A stretch of 64,000 nucleotides of DNA from Elephas maximus indicus (GCF_024166365.1 NC_064839.1:37026378-37090377), one strand, 5' to 3'; positions 33,555-45,290 are shown, numbered from the stretch's first letter. The notes: generated by a model from the sequence alone, not told the origin. Translations and numbers: made by a program.

Positions 33555-33890
33555 TAGAAACTTACTACTCAAAATGTGCTCCAATGACCGGCAGCAGTGT
33601 CATCACCCAGGCACCTATTAAAATGGAGACTCTCAGGCTCTACCCTAGACCTCCTAAATGAGAATCTGCATTTTTTCCATATCCCAAGGTGATGGTCTTG
33701 AGCAGTAATTCTCCAACTTTGCTGTACATTTAGAATCATGTTGGGAGTTCTAAAAAAAATCCTAATGCCCAGATTTTACCCCAGACCAATAAAATCAGAA
33801 TCTCTAGGGTTGGAACAGGTCTCAGTATTTTTTCAAAAATCTCAGGTGATTTCAGTGGGCAGTCAAGTCTGATGACCTCTGATGAAGAAG
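33555..33890. mobile_element. Two adjacent MER5-like hAT MITE relics
   Basis: About 33560-33690 ('aatgtgctccaatgaccggc', 'ctcaggctctaccctagacc') resembles one orientation of the MER5/Charlie MITE. About 33695-33890 ('agcagtaattctccaacttt', 'tgcccagattttaccccag') resembles the opposite one. Both are strongly diverged non-autonomous hAT elements. Confidence 0.6.
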
Positions 33891-34390
33891 ACTCTTTGAA
33901 GCTAGGCTAACTTCCATTCGTTTGAGATCCTTGAGAACTAATGCTATTCTGATCCTTAGAGTAGATCCAAGGTTGCAGTTTGCACACAGATGATCTACAA
34001 CAACCTGGACACCTCCTTTTGACAATCCTTCCCCCATTTCCATCCTCCTCCTAGAGCCCCAACCACTCAAGGGTCCATGGTAAGCTCTTCTTGTCTCAGT
34101 GTTTTCCTGCTGCCTCCCTGCAATCCACTCTGGCTTCTGTCACTTGTTTTCCCTTCCAGGTGAGATCACCAGTTTAGGACTCCTCTGCTCTTAGATAGCT
34201 TCGGTGCTTTTTGAGGTTTTCCCTATCTGATAGAGATAGTGGAAGAGACTGGAGAGCCTTGTTCTGCATCCACGTGCACTTCAACCACGACCTCCAGAGA
34301 TAAGGATCTCTCCACTCTTGAATTCAGGGAAGCCTCTTGTTTCTTATCTCTAGCATGGTGATGCTAATACCCACCTTACACCTTTGTTAA
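33891..34390. other. Intergenic DNA, nothing recognised
   Basis: No supported feature. Confidence 0.4.
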
Positions 34391-34394
34391 ATAG

Positions 34395-34592
34395 TCTATG
34401 GGCATAGCAAAGGGTTGGTTAATATGCTGGACCAGTAACTGAATGGTTGGAGGTTTGGGTCCACCAAGAGTTGCCTTGGAATAAGGGCTTGCTGATCTTC
34501 TTCCCAAAAAATCAACCATGGAAAACCCTATAGAGCACAGTTCTACGCTGACACATGGGGTCACCATGGGTTAGACTCATTGGCAACTGGTA
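34395..34592 (+). mobile_element. tRNA-derived SINE, divergent subtype
   Basis: Second copy of the subtype at 22767: 'ggttggaggtttgggtccac', 'gaaaaccctatagagcacag', 'gacacatggggtcaccatgg'. The head is degraded. Confidence 0.8.
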
Positions 34593-34785
34593 AAGTACTT
34601 ATAACATAGCTTCTTATTTCATTTTCCTCCTTGCTATGTGATCAGGTCAGAAGGAAGGCCATTGCTCTGGAGTTCCATTGATAAGTTCAGAGCTGACCCT
34701 ATAGGAAGGCAGAGTAAGTAGAAAACTGGATTTGTGATTGGAGCATTCTGGAGTTTTAGTTGTCCCCTAAAATCTGTTCTCCGTC

Positions 34786-35298
34786 TGTCATGGAGTGAAT
34801 TGTGTCCTCCAAAAATGTGTGTATCAATTTTGCTGGGCCATGATTCCCAGTGTTGTGTGATTGTCCATCATTTTGTCCTCTGATATGATTTTCCTATGTG
34901 TTTTAAATCCTATCACTATGATGTTAATGAGATGGATTAGCAGCAGTTATGTTGATGAGACCTACAAGATTAGATTGTGCCTTAAGCCAGCCTCTTTTGA
35001 GATATAAGAGAGAAGTGATCAGGGAGACATGGGGACCTCATACCACCAAGAAAGCAGCACTGGGAGCAGAGCTCCTCCTTTGGACCCAGGGTCCCTGCAT
35101 CTGAGAAGCTCCTCAACCATGGGAAGATTAATGACAAGGACCTTCCTCCAGAGCCCACAGAGAGAGAAAGCCTTCCCTTAGAGCTGACGCTCTGAATTTG
35201 GACTCGTAGCCTACTAGACTGAGAGAGAATAAGTTTCTCTTTGTTAAAGCCATCCGCTTGTGGTATTTCTGTTATAGCAGCACTAGATGGCCAGGACG
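34786..35298 (+). mobile_element. Solo LTR, class III (ERVL/MaLR-like)
   Basis: Begins TGTCATGGAGTGAATTG and ends with a decayed 'actagatggccaggacg'. It is the same family as 53099-53587 (shared 'ccatgattcccagtgttgt' and 'cttgtggtatttctgttata'). The polyadenylation signal has decayed to AATAAG. Flanking pentamers CCGTC and CCTTC differ at one base. No internal retroviral sequence is attached. Confidence 0.75.
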
Positions 35299-36079
35299 CC
35301 TTCCTTTCATAGTAATGTAATTTTTTCTCTTGGATACGTTGCTGCTGAGAAAAAGGACTATGTTTTGCAGTCTCCTTTGTAGCTAAACATGAACATGTAA
35401 CTAAGCATGTACATCAATTTCCAGGAACCTTACTGAAAAGGCAGCTTGTGCATGCTGTTTCCCCTTCTGCCTTGTTCCTTCCATCATCGTGCTACTTAGA
35501 ATATAAATTCAGCCAGCTTGGACCATGAAGATGGGACAATCCCTTAAGGGTGGTAGGGTAGTTTAGAGCTAGAAATCACCAGGGTTCTTTAGAAGTTTGA
35601 GATTCAGAGCCCATTTGGCCACTTCCATTTGAATTTTGTTTATGCAAGAATGAAATGATCTTGTTTAAGCACAATTGCTTTGGCCTGCCTGACAGTTGAA
35701 ACCCAACCAAATCCTAACTGATATATCACCGAAAGTCTCTTTTCCACTGGCCAAAATCCCACTTCTTCAGATTTATTTCTTTGAACCTTGAAGACTTGTA
35801 TTACTCAAGAAACAAATGTGACAAAATACATATTCCATAGGAAGAGCTAATATCTTAAATCTTTACAAGCAACATGCTTACATTGTTTAACTCTATGTTG
35901 TCCTTCTTAGTGCTTCTTGTGGTTGTAAAACCTTAGTCTTCTGGACATCCTCCCTCTTATTCTCTGGATATCAGACCTTCTAGAGCTGAACAGGGAGCAA
36001 GGTGGCTAATCCTGATTGGGTCCCCAAGTTTTCTAGTAACAAGACAGGTACCTCTAGGGGTTAGTTTGATAAAAGCTGC
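35299..36079. other. Intergenic DNA, nothing recognised
   Basis: No supported gene or repeat. Confidence 0.4.
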
Positions 36080-36149
36080 CACTGGCTGAGAACTTAAAAT
36101 GTGCCAAGAGTCATCTAAGCATTTTGCATCTATTACCTTTTTTGTTCTT

Positions 36150-37321
36150 ACTGAGACACTTACTTTGGATATGGATTTGCCTTCCCTGCATGCAATGCTT
36201 CTGCCAAAACTACCATCTATGGACTTACAGAATACCTTATCCACCATCATGATATCCCACACAGCATCACCTCAGATCAAGAGATTCACTTCACAGCAAA
36301 CAAAGTGTGGCAATGGGCCCATACTCATGGAATTCACTGCTCTTACCATGTTCCCAATCATCATGAAACAGCTGGCTTAATAGAATGGTGGAATGGCCTC
36401 CTAAAGACATAGTTACTGCACCAGCTAGGTGGCAATACCTGCCAAGGTTGGGACAGTATTCTTCAGGAAGCTGTATATGCTCTAAACCAGTGTATAATAT
36501 ATGGTGCTGTTTCTCCCGTAGGCAGATTCATGAGTCCAAGAATCAAGAGGTAGAAATGGGACTGGCACACTCACTGTTACCCCTAGTGACCCACTCAAAA
36601 AAATTTCGCTTCCTGTGCCCGTGACCCTATGCTCTGTAGGTCTTGAAGTCTTTGTTCCAAAGATAGGAGTGCTCTCACCAGGAGACACAACACTGATTCC
36701 ACTGAATTGGAAGTTAAGAATGTCACCCGGCCATTTTGGGCTCCTCATGCCTGTGGATCAACAGGCACAGAAGGGAGTTACTATATTGGCTGGTGTGATT
36801 GATCCTGATTACCAAGGGGAAATTGGATTGATATTACATAATGGAGGTAAAGAAGTGTATGTGTAGAATATAGGTGATCCCTTAGGACGTCTCTTGGTAC
36901 TACCATGCTGTGTGATAAAAGTTAATGAACAACTATAGCAACCCATTTCCAACATGACTACTAATGGCCCAGGCCCTCCAGGAATGAAGGTTTGGGTCAC
37001 CCCACCAGGCAAAGAACCACACCAGCTGAGGTGCTTACCGAGGGTAAAAGGAATGGGTGGTGGGAGAAGGTAGTTCTAAATACCAGCTACAACCATGGGA
37101 CCAGTTGCAGAGATGTGGACCATAACTGTTATGAGTTTTTCTTCCTTGTATGTGTGCATCATATATTTTTGTTTTCTTCACCTATAAAATACAAGATGTA
37201 AACAGGGCTAATACATTTTCAGTTGTATGTGTGTGAGTTGTACCATGTTAGGTGCAAGTATGGCTTTATAATTGTCTTTATATAGAGATGTATATGGGTG
37301 CCAAGTTGACAAGAGGTGGAC
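36150..37321 (+). pseudogene. ERVL-type provirus 3' remnant: integrase end and dUTPase
   Basis: Short frames in order at 36099-36380 and 36385-36624 match the integrase core and C-terminal part of class III (ERVL) pol. The frame at 36615-36866 gives a dUTPase-like product with the motif GVIDPDYQGEI. A dUTPase placed after integrase is a hallmark of ERVL. Frameshifts separate the pieces, and an in-frame stop follows at about 36864-36866. gag, protease, most of pol and the 5' LTR are absent, so the copy is dead. No env-like sequence is seen before the 3' LTR. Confidence 0.75.
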
Positions 37322-37919
37322 TGTGACGGTTGAGGTTGTGTGTCAACTTGACTAGGCCATGATTCTCAGTGGTTTGGCAGTTATGGTGTTGTTTGGCAGC
37401 TATGTAATGATGTAATCACCTCCATAATGAGATCTGAAATAATGTAGTAACTTCCATGATGGGACCTGTTATGAGTGGCCACTCAGCTGGAGGGGAGTTC
37501 CCCTGGGGGTGTGGCCTGCATCCAATATAGGTGGACTTTCTGGCAAAGCTTGCTGGGTTTTTCCTGGCTGTGGATCCTGCAGCTGGCTCCTATTCATCTG
37601 ACCTCCAGTTCTTTGGACTTGAGGTAGCAGCTTACCTGCCAATATTTTGATTCATCAGTCTCCGCAGCCTGTGAGTCAGAGGCTTGCTGTCTACAACCTG
37701 CTGATCTTGGACCTGCTGAGCTTGGGTTTGCCAGCCGCTGCAGCTACGTAAGTCAGGAGAAGCCTCCAGCCTGATCCATAGACTTGGGACTTTCCAGCTA
37801 CAGCTGCATGAGCCATTTCCTTGATATAAATCTCTCTCTATATGTGTTTATATGTTTATATGTATATGTGTTTATACACTTACCTGGTTTTGGTTTTCTA
37901 GAGAACCCAATCTAAGACA
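37322..37919 (+). mobile_element. 3' LTR of the ERVL-type provirus
   Basis: Starts TGTGACGGTTGAGGTTG and ends with 'gagaacccaatctaagaca', giving the TG...CA ends expected of an LTR. It lies directly downstream of the dUTPase remnant. A TA/TG-rich patch occupies about 37833-37880. The sequence after it (CTCCC) would be the 3' target copy. The 5' partner is lost with the 5' part of the provirus. Confidence 0.75.
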
Positions 37920-38054
37920 CTCCCAAAAATCCTTTGAAATAGATATTTTTATTTTTCTTCCTTGTACAGATGAGGAAGCTGAGGCACAGAGAAGTTAAGT
38001 AACTGGCCAAGGTTGCACAGCTAATAAAAATCATCTATATGTATTTTTTGCATC

Positions 38055-39285
38055 AGGGATGCTCAGGTTGGGAAGAATGATTTTTTTTTTGTGGGGAATT
38101 TGGACCAAGTGCTTTGTAAGGCCATCTGTCCCTCCCATTCTTTCCTCTCCATGTTGTCATGGTCCTGAGAACTATAACCCAGACCATTTAGACAGCTCTG
38201 CCCATGAAACTTTGTTTGATGGTCCATTGGGATTAATTTTTTATCCGTCTCGGCTGCACTTTGGAATATAGGTGGAGCCAAGAAAGGAGAGAAGGACTTG
38301 GGAAAGGGGAGAGAAAGGAGAGAGATTGTATTCTGGTAGTCAGGAAGATATAGCAAAGGCCCAGATGTAACAATCCACTAACTCATTCTGGAACAGTGGT
38401 AAGACTTGTCACCTGAGGTGGCAGAACTATATAGGGTAGTAGTTACAGTAAGATTGGTGGGCAGCTTATCTGTAGAGGCCCTGAGTACCAAGCTAGGGAG
38501 TCTGGACTATGCTGTAGGCAGTTGCCATTGAAGGAACAGCCATTGAAGGAACCCCGCTGGGGTTCTAATCTGCTTCCAGTGACACCTCAGAGGAACCCAC
38601 AGGACACAGGCAAGCAGCCTCTGAGATGGGAGGAAATGGGAGGAGGCTGAAAGGGGCGATTCCTGGGGCCCAAAACTGTCTACTCTAGCAGTGATGTGTG
38701 AGGAGGTCCCTGGGTGTTTCTGTCAGCCATGGGAAGGAAAACACGAGAGCTGAAGACTTGGCTTAGCTCTCAAATCCTAAATATAGTTACCAGCCATTTC
38801 TTCCTCTGAAGGAAAATTGTTTAATTCTGCTTCTTAAGCTGCCCTTTGCTTCAATACAGCATGGTCTGGAGAGAGGGACAATAACTGTTAACTCAGAGAA
38901 CTGAAATGAAAGAAAGGCATTGAGTAGTTCTCTGTGATTTTCACAAGCATTGGAACTGTACCCCACTGCACTTGCTAGAGCTGAGGAAACGCTACTGACC
39001 AAGAGTAGCCATGTGGACCTTGCTGGGTCCCCTGACCTAATAACCATCCCAGCCTTGTCAGGGTATGTTCACATCCATATCTGCGTGCCCCTATGAAGAC
39101 GTGGCTCCCGACTCCCATACCCTGCCTCAACATCCCTAGCTCTGTCCCCTCTCCCAAGGAACCAGAACAAATCAACAGAGCAGGGCCTCAGCCAGTCGGG
39201 AGAGGTAGCAGGGAAATGAAGTTTTCCATCTGGACAAAGGAAAGATAAGGAGAGAGGGACCTAGAGGCAGTTTGGGGACTAAGTT
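38055..39285. other. Intergenic DNA, nothing recognised
   Basis: Contains a short duplicated word 'gccattgaaggaac' (two copies near 38524-38555). No supported gene or transposon. Confidence 0.4.
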
Positions 39286-39289
39286 GGTC

Positions 39290-40260
39290 TCCAAGCCCCT
39301 TGGTGTGACCAAGCTCCAGCACAGCTGTGACATTAGCAGCCGGCATTTGAGGCATAATAATAATTCTTCAGATCAAAGCGGCTCCGTCTTTAGACAATTA
39401 TAGTAAAATTGAAGCTCTCCTCTAAAAGAAACACATGCTCTTGTTGTGTTTTCCCCTCTCCCCCCTCATTTTATTCTTTATGAACAAATTGGTTTTCAGG
39501 GCTATAGAAAGAACCGATTGGAAGCTTAAATTCTTACTGTCTGCCCAGGGGTGGATTCGCAGGGTTGGACATGTAACGTCTGAAAGCTGACTTTTTTTTT
39601 TTGAATTGATATCCAAGAATAAAAGAGAGAATGGTAGGAGAAGCTGATCAGGAATGAATAAAGTCTCCTTTTAAAATGAAATAACTCCCTCCCCCCATCT
39701 ACCCTCCAGAAAAGCTGGAGTGTAATTGCTTGCAATCACTCGGCACAAATTGTCTGCTTGTATTTGCTTTTTAATTTTGTATAATCTGGTCCATTTCACT
39801 CTCTCTGCCTTTGAGCTTAACCTCTCTCTCTTTCTCTCTCTCTTCCTCTTATTCATTCTTTAATTCTTCAGGCTGTTAAAAAAAATTGGTAATAATTCTC
39901 AATGATATTTGATGGCTTTTACTAAGCAAAAGGAAAAAAAACACACAAACACATGCACACAAAACAATGGTATGGATCTGGGCTGCAGCTGCTTAAATGT
40001 TAATTTCTGTGTTCAAAGTATTGTTTATTTTAATGCAGTAATGCTGTTTATTAAGACATGGTAGCCTTTTTAATAAATAAATGAATTGACCCCAAAGTGA
40101 GCAAAGAAGGAGCTAGAACAAATAGAGATGATTCCCCAGAATAACTGTGCATCATTTCCTTCAGGTTTTTAAAGAAGGTTCGTGTTTGCTGACACCTGAC
40201 ATGTTCTCCCGTGCTTTTGATGTAATGGACCTTCCTTCTGTTTAGCATGCTGTGACATCC
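39290..40260. promoter_or_regulatory. Large candidate conserved non-coding block
   Basis: About 1 kb of repeat-free, AT-leaning DNA with surviving CpGs (cagccggc, aagcggctccgtc, aaccgattgg, attcgcag, taacgtctg, actcggcac, gttcgtg). Homeodomain-like words are dense (GCATAATAATAATTC, GACAATTATAG, GTAATTGCTTGCAATCA, TTAATAAATAAATGAATTG). A CT-rich run at 39798-39850 divides it. The texture matches developmental enhancers. Conservation is inferred. Confidence 0.4.
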
Positions 40261-40639
40261 ATTCTGTCACCTCACCAAGGCTACCCTTGTTTTTATGCCT
40301 GTTTCTTACTGATGTGGGGCCAATGAACCTGGAAGGAGACACATTGGTTGTTATTGGTTACTTTCCAACAGTCTAAAAGGTGATAGGGAAGTGATGGGGG
40401 ATTTGGATGGGCGAAAATCCAGAGGAAAAATCCTCCTTGGCAGAAAAGAAGAAAAATAGAGAGAGGGGAATAGCAGGTGTGTATAAAGAGAAAGGAAACA
40501 AAATGAAGAGCACAGTTAGACCAGAAGCCATCATTCGACTCAGACCTGAACATATGCTTTCTATTTGCACCATATGTCCTGGTCTTCTAATGAGAAATCA
40601 GATGTCAAGAGAGAGAACTTCAGTAGAACACCATGGCTA
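40261..40639. other. Intergenic DNA, nothing recognised
   Basis: Overlapping 77-86-codon frames on both strands have no domain. Confidence 0.4.
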
Positions 40640-40850
40640 AAAGTTTGATTTCTATCCTGCCTCCGATCCTTACTGTGTGTCTTTTCATAGCTTAGTTAAT
40701 GTCTCTGGACTTTGGTTTCCTTTCAGCAAAATTGGGGTAAAAGTATTATCTTCCTCAGGGAATTGCTTACTGAAATTACAAATGTAGGGTGCTTGGTGGG
40801 TGCTTGGCATGTTTTAAATGGCCGTTAAATACTTATTATTATTATCATCC
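40640..40850 (+). mobile_element. MIR relic, sense
   Basis: 'tcctgcctccgatccttact', 'ttaatgtctctggactttgg' and 'aaaattggggtaaaag' follow MIR order and end in 'tattattattatcatcc'. Confidence 0.7.
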
Positions 40851-41792
40851 CAGTTTAGTAGCACATGATTTAGGGTATCAGTCAGGATTCATTGAAGACA
40901 GCAGATAATATCCTAGAATAAGGCATTAGACTCTGCACAATTGTGGGAAGAATGGAGAAGTGAGATCTGGAAGGGAAGTTAGAGGAGAAAAGTCACTGGC
41001 CCAAATAGTTTCACTGGAGCATTCTACCAAATGTTTAAAGAAGAATAAAATAGCAATTCTACCCAATTTCAAAATAAAAAAGGAGGAAACACTTCCCAAT
41101 TCATTTTACGAAGCTAGTATTACCCTGATACCAAAACTGAGCAAAGATGTTACAGAAAAAGAAAAACTACAAATCAATATCCTTTGTGAATAAAGATACA
41201 AAGATCCTTAGCAAAATATTAGCAAATATACTTCAACCAAATAATCATCAAATGGCGTTGATTTCAGGTATACCAGACTGGTTCAATATTCAAAAATTAA
41301 TATAATCCACTATGTTAACAGGCTGAAGAAGAAAAGGCATTTGATAAAATTCAATACCCATTCATGATAAAAAATTATTGTAAAAATTGAAACAGATAAG
41401 AACTCTCTCAATTTGATAAAAAGCATTTACAAAAAAAAAAAATGCAGCTAACACTATACTTAATTGTGAAAAACTTAAGGCTTTCCTCCTAAGACTTTGT
41501 ATTTCCTTTGGGAATAAAGCAAGGATGTTTACTATCACCACTTTTATTCAGTGTTGTGCTGGAAAGTCTAGCCAGTGCAAGAAGAAAGGGAAAGAAAAAA
41601 AAAGGCACACAGATTGGAAAGGAAGAAATTAAATTATCCTAATTTTCAGAAGATACCATTGTCTATGGAGAAAATTCAAAGGAATCCTCAACAAAAAAAT
41701 ACAAAACTCCTAGAACAAATAAATGAGTTCAGCAAGATTGCAAGTCACAAAATACACAAAGACCAATTGTATTTCTATATACTAGAAATGAA

Positions 41793-42568
41793 AGTGAAGA
41801 GGACTTACAGCACTTACTGATGAAGATCAAATACCACAGCCTTCAGTATGAATTACACCTCAACATAAAGAAAACAAAAATCCTCACAACGGGACCAATA
41901 AGTAGCATCATCATAAATGGAGAAAATACTGAAGTTGTCAAGGATTTCATTTCACTTGTATCTACAATCAACGCCCATGGAAGCAGCAGTCAAGAAATTA
42001 AATGACATATTACATTTTTTTTTTTATTATTACATTGAACGAATCTGCTGCAAAAGGACCTCTTTAAAGTGTTAAAAGGCAAACACGTTATCTTGAGGAC
42101 TAAGGTGTGCCTGACTCAAGCCATGGTATTTTCAGTTGCCTCATAGGCATGCAAAAGCTGGACAATTGAATCAGGAAGACCGAAGAGGATTGATGCCTTT
42201 GAATTACGGTGTTGGTGAAGAATACTGAATATACCATGAACTGCTAGAAGAATGAACAAATCTGTCTTGGAAGAAGTACAGCCCAAATGCTCCTTAGAAG
42301 CGAGGAAAGTGAGACTTCATCTCACATACTTTGGACATGATATCAGGAGGGAACAGTCCCTGGAGAAGGATATCATGCTTGGTAAAGTAGAGGGTCAGTG
42401 AAAGAAAAGTAGACCCTCAATGAGATGAATTGACACAGTGGCTGCAACAACAGGCTCAAACATAGTAATAATTGTGAGGATGGTGCAGGACGGGGCAGTA
42501 TTTTATTTTGTTGTATATAGGGTTGCTATGAGTCGGAACCAACTCAACAGCACGTGATAACAAACAAC
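41793..42568 (+). mobile_element. RTE/BovB-type 3' end nested in L1
   Basis: Starts in the reverse-transcriptase C-terminal region ('gaggacttacagcacttact') and ends 'gagtcggaaccaactcaaca' with a CAA-type tail. The 9-bp L1 word AGAAATGAA is duplicated at 41784-41792 and 42569-42577. A T-run at 42013-42025 expanded inside it. The frame at 41820-42005 encodes a recognisable RTE segment ('LNIKKTKILTTGPIS'). Confidence 0.9.
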
Positions 42569-43852
42569 AGAAATGAACAGGTGGGCATTGAAATAAAAAA
42601 TGCAACAACATTTGCAATTGCTAAAAAAAAAGAAATCGGTGTAAAACTAACAAAACGCAGTATGTACAGGACTTGTATGCTGAAAACTAGAAAGCACTGA
42701 ATAAAGAAATCAAAGAAGACCTAAATAAATGGAGAGACATACCATGTTCATTGAGTGAAAGTTTCAGCATAGTAAAGATATTAATTCTCCCCAATTTGAT
42801 ATTCAGATTTATTCAATTCCTATAAAAATTCAATCCAGTTTTCTGTAGAAATAATCAAGGTTATTTTAAAATATATAAGGAAAGGTAAAGGAACTAGAAT
42901 ACTAAAACAATTTTGAAAAAGAAGAATAATGTGGGAAGATTCAAACTCTCTGATTTCAAGACTTATTATATAGCTACAATAATGAAAACTGCATAGTATT
43001 GTCACACAGATAAATGGAACAGACTTAAAAAAAAAAAAGACTAAAGGACCCAGAAATAGACCCACACAAATATGCCTAAATGATTTTTGTCAAAAGTAAT
43101 TCAATGTTGGAAAGATAACCTTTTTATCAAACAGTGCTGGAGTAATTGGACATCTATGGACCAAAAAAAAGAAACTCCACCTAAGTCTCACACCTTATAC
43201 AAAAGTAACTCAAAATGGATCACAGAGTTAAATGTAAAATATAAAAGTATAAAACTTTTAGAAAAAAACCACTGAAGAAAATCTTCAAGATTTAGGCTAG
43301 GCAACAGTTCTTAGACTTGACACCAAAAGCACAATCCATAAAAGGAAAAAAATGATGAGTTGGGCTTCATTGAAATTAAAAACTTGTTCTGTGAAACACC
43401 TTGTTTAGAAGAGTAAAAGACAAGCTACACATTTCGAGAAATAATTTGCAAACCACATATCCAACAAAGAACTTATAGCTAGAATATATAAAGAACTCTC
43501 AAAACTACATTAAGAAAAAAAGAAAAAAAAAAAAACTCAAACAATCCTATTAGAAACGGGCAAATGACATGAGGAGACATTTTAATGAAGAGAATATACA
43601 AAAGACAAATTAAGCACATTGAAAAATGTTCAACACTGTTAGCCAGTAGGGAAATGCAAAGTAAAACCACAATGAGATATCTTTACATATCCATCAGAAT
43701 GGATAAAATAAAAAATAATGACACCACCAAATGTGGGAGAGTATGCAGAGAAACTGGGTCACTCATATATTGCAGGAGGAAATGTAAAATGATGCAGCTG
43801 CTCTGGACAACAGTTCGGGAATTTCTTTATAAATTAAATATGCATCTACCAT

Positions 43853-44213
43853 TGTTGTTATAGCTGTTAGGTGCCTTTGAGTTGGTTCTGACTCATAGCG
43901 ACGCTATGTATAACAGAACAAAACACTGCTCAGTCCAGTGCCATTCTCACAATCATTGATATGCTTGAGACCATTGTTGCAGACACTGTGTCAATTCATC
44001 TCATTGAGGGTCTGCCTCTCTTTCGCTGACCCTGTACCAGGCATGATGCCCTTCTCCAGGGACTGGTCCCTTCTGATAACTTGTCTAAAGTACGTAAGAC
44101 AAAGTCTCACTATCCTGGCTTCTAAGGAGTATTCTGGCTATATTTCTTTCAAGACAGATTCGTTCATTCTTCTGGCAGTCCATGGCATATTCAGTGTTCT
44201 TCATCAACACTGT
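43853..44213 (-). mobile_element. RTE/BovB-type 3' fragment nested in L1, minus strand
   Basis: Reverse RTE tail 'gagttggttctgactcatag' through 'ctggcagtccatggcatatt'. The L1 sequence breaks off at 'tgcatctaccat' and resumes with 'acaaccctgcaattg', so the insertion is clean. About 360 bp of the 3' end is present. Confidence 0.85.
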
Positions 44214-44829
44214 ACAACCCTGCAATTGTACTTTTGGGCACTTATCCGAGAAAATGAAAATTTATGTTCACACATAAATCCGTACACAAATGTTTATAGA
44301 AGTTGTCTTCACAGTAGCCAAGAACTGGACACAACTTGGATGTCCTTCAGTGGGTGAATTGTTAAACAAACTGTGGTGCATCTATACCATGGAATACGAC
44401 TCAGCAATAAAAACGAACTACTGATAAATGCAACAACCTGAATGAATCACCAAGAAATTATGCTGAGTGAAAAAATCTAAACTGAAAAGATTATATACTA
44501 TGTGATTCCATTTATATAACATTCTTGAAGCGGCAAAATTTTAGCAATGGAGAACAGATGAGGGTGCCAAAGATTAAGGAAGTGATGGGGGTGGGAGAGA
44601 AGTGAGTGTGGCTATAAACGGGCAACATGACAGATCCTCGAGGTGGTGAAATGTTGTATATATTAACTATAAAAATCAGTATCTTGGTTTTAATATTATA
44701 CTATAATTTTCAAGATGTTGTTGAAGGAAACTGGGTAAAGAGTTCATGGCATTTCTCTGTATTATTTCTTCAACTGCATGCGAATCTATAATTATCTCAG
44801 AAAAACCCACCAACAGTTAAATTAGAAGA

Positions 44830-45290
44830 AAAAGCTTGATGCATCCAGTGACTCCGCAGACTTTTCCACATTTAAAATGAAAGGAGTATTTTTGTTTTAT
44901 CTGGTCGCTTTTCGAGGGCGTTAACGTACTTGTTATATCTCAAATATGTGCCTACTCTTTCTCTTGCCCTATTTTAATGATCCCTATCAACGGGATAAAT
45001 AGGTATGATAGGAAGTGGGGAAATGCCACAAAAACAGATGAGTGAGGGTGTTCCATTAGCTCCGGTAATTAGGCAAATGAGCTTCTTAGGCAAGTCAGTT
45101 AGAATACTACGGACTAGGGTATTTACTCTCCCTGTCATTATAGGCGGGTTCCAATTGTTAATAATACGGAGCCTTATTGGCATGTTTCAATTATATTGCT
45201 TCCCTAATTACCTAAAGTAAGGGAAAGAGAGTGTTTACAGAGCAGATGATTGGAAATCATTTTAATTGTGTCTATCAAGAAGGAAAAATA
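44830..45290. promoter_or_regulatory. Strong candidate conserved non-coding element
   Basis: Four CpGs lie within about 21 nt at 44906-44926 (TCGCTTTTCGAGGGCGTTAACG), and further CpGs survive in AT-rich context (caacggg, ctccggt, ctacgga, ggcggg, atacgg). Homeodomain sites include TAATTAG at 45066-45072 followed by GCAAATGA, CAATTGTTAATAAT, and CCTAATTACC. No transposon similarity and only short frames. Retention of so many CpGs in non-island DNA suggests purifying selection. Confidence 0.45.

Larger units (their letters stand above)
36080..38050 (-). mobile_element. MIR relic split by ERVL provirus
   Basis: The antisense MIR begins at about 36085 ('aacttaaaatgtgccaagag', 'aagcattttgcatctattac') and resumes right after the LTR at 37920-38050 ('gatgaggaagctgaggcaca', 'taactggccaaggttgcaca'). 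The two parts are consecutive in the MIR consensus, so the provirus landed inside it. Only the end parts are MIR sequence. Confidence 0.65.
40985..44815 (+). mobile_element. Old L1 (L1M-type), interrupted by two RTE copies
   Basis: A 5'-truncated L1 begins in the reverse-transcriptase region of ORF2 ('tggagcattctaccaaatgt') and runs through the ORF2 C-terminus and an L1M-type 3' UTR ('gaatgaatcaccaagaaat', 'cttgaagcggcaaaatttt') to about 44815. ORF2 is broken by many stops; recognisable pieces include frames at 43087-43275 and 43585-43863. A plus-strand RTE (41793-42568) and a minus-strand RTE (about 43853-44213) were inserted later, and the L1 sequence continues exactly after each. Confidence 0.85.

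Noticed and set aside
36099..36866. Functional retroviral pol gene
   Set aside because: The pieces are separated by frameshifts, the upstream two thirds of the provirus are absent, and a stop follows the dUTPase frame.
43585..43863. 92-codon plus-strand frame as a gene
   Set aside because: It is a surviving piece of old L1 ORF2, similar in motif order to the intact C-terminus at 49670-50669.
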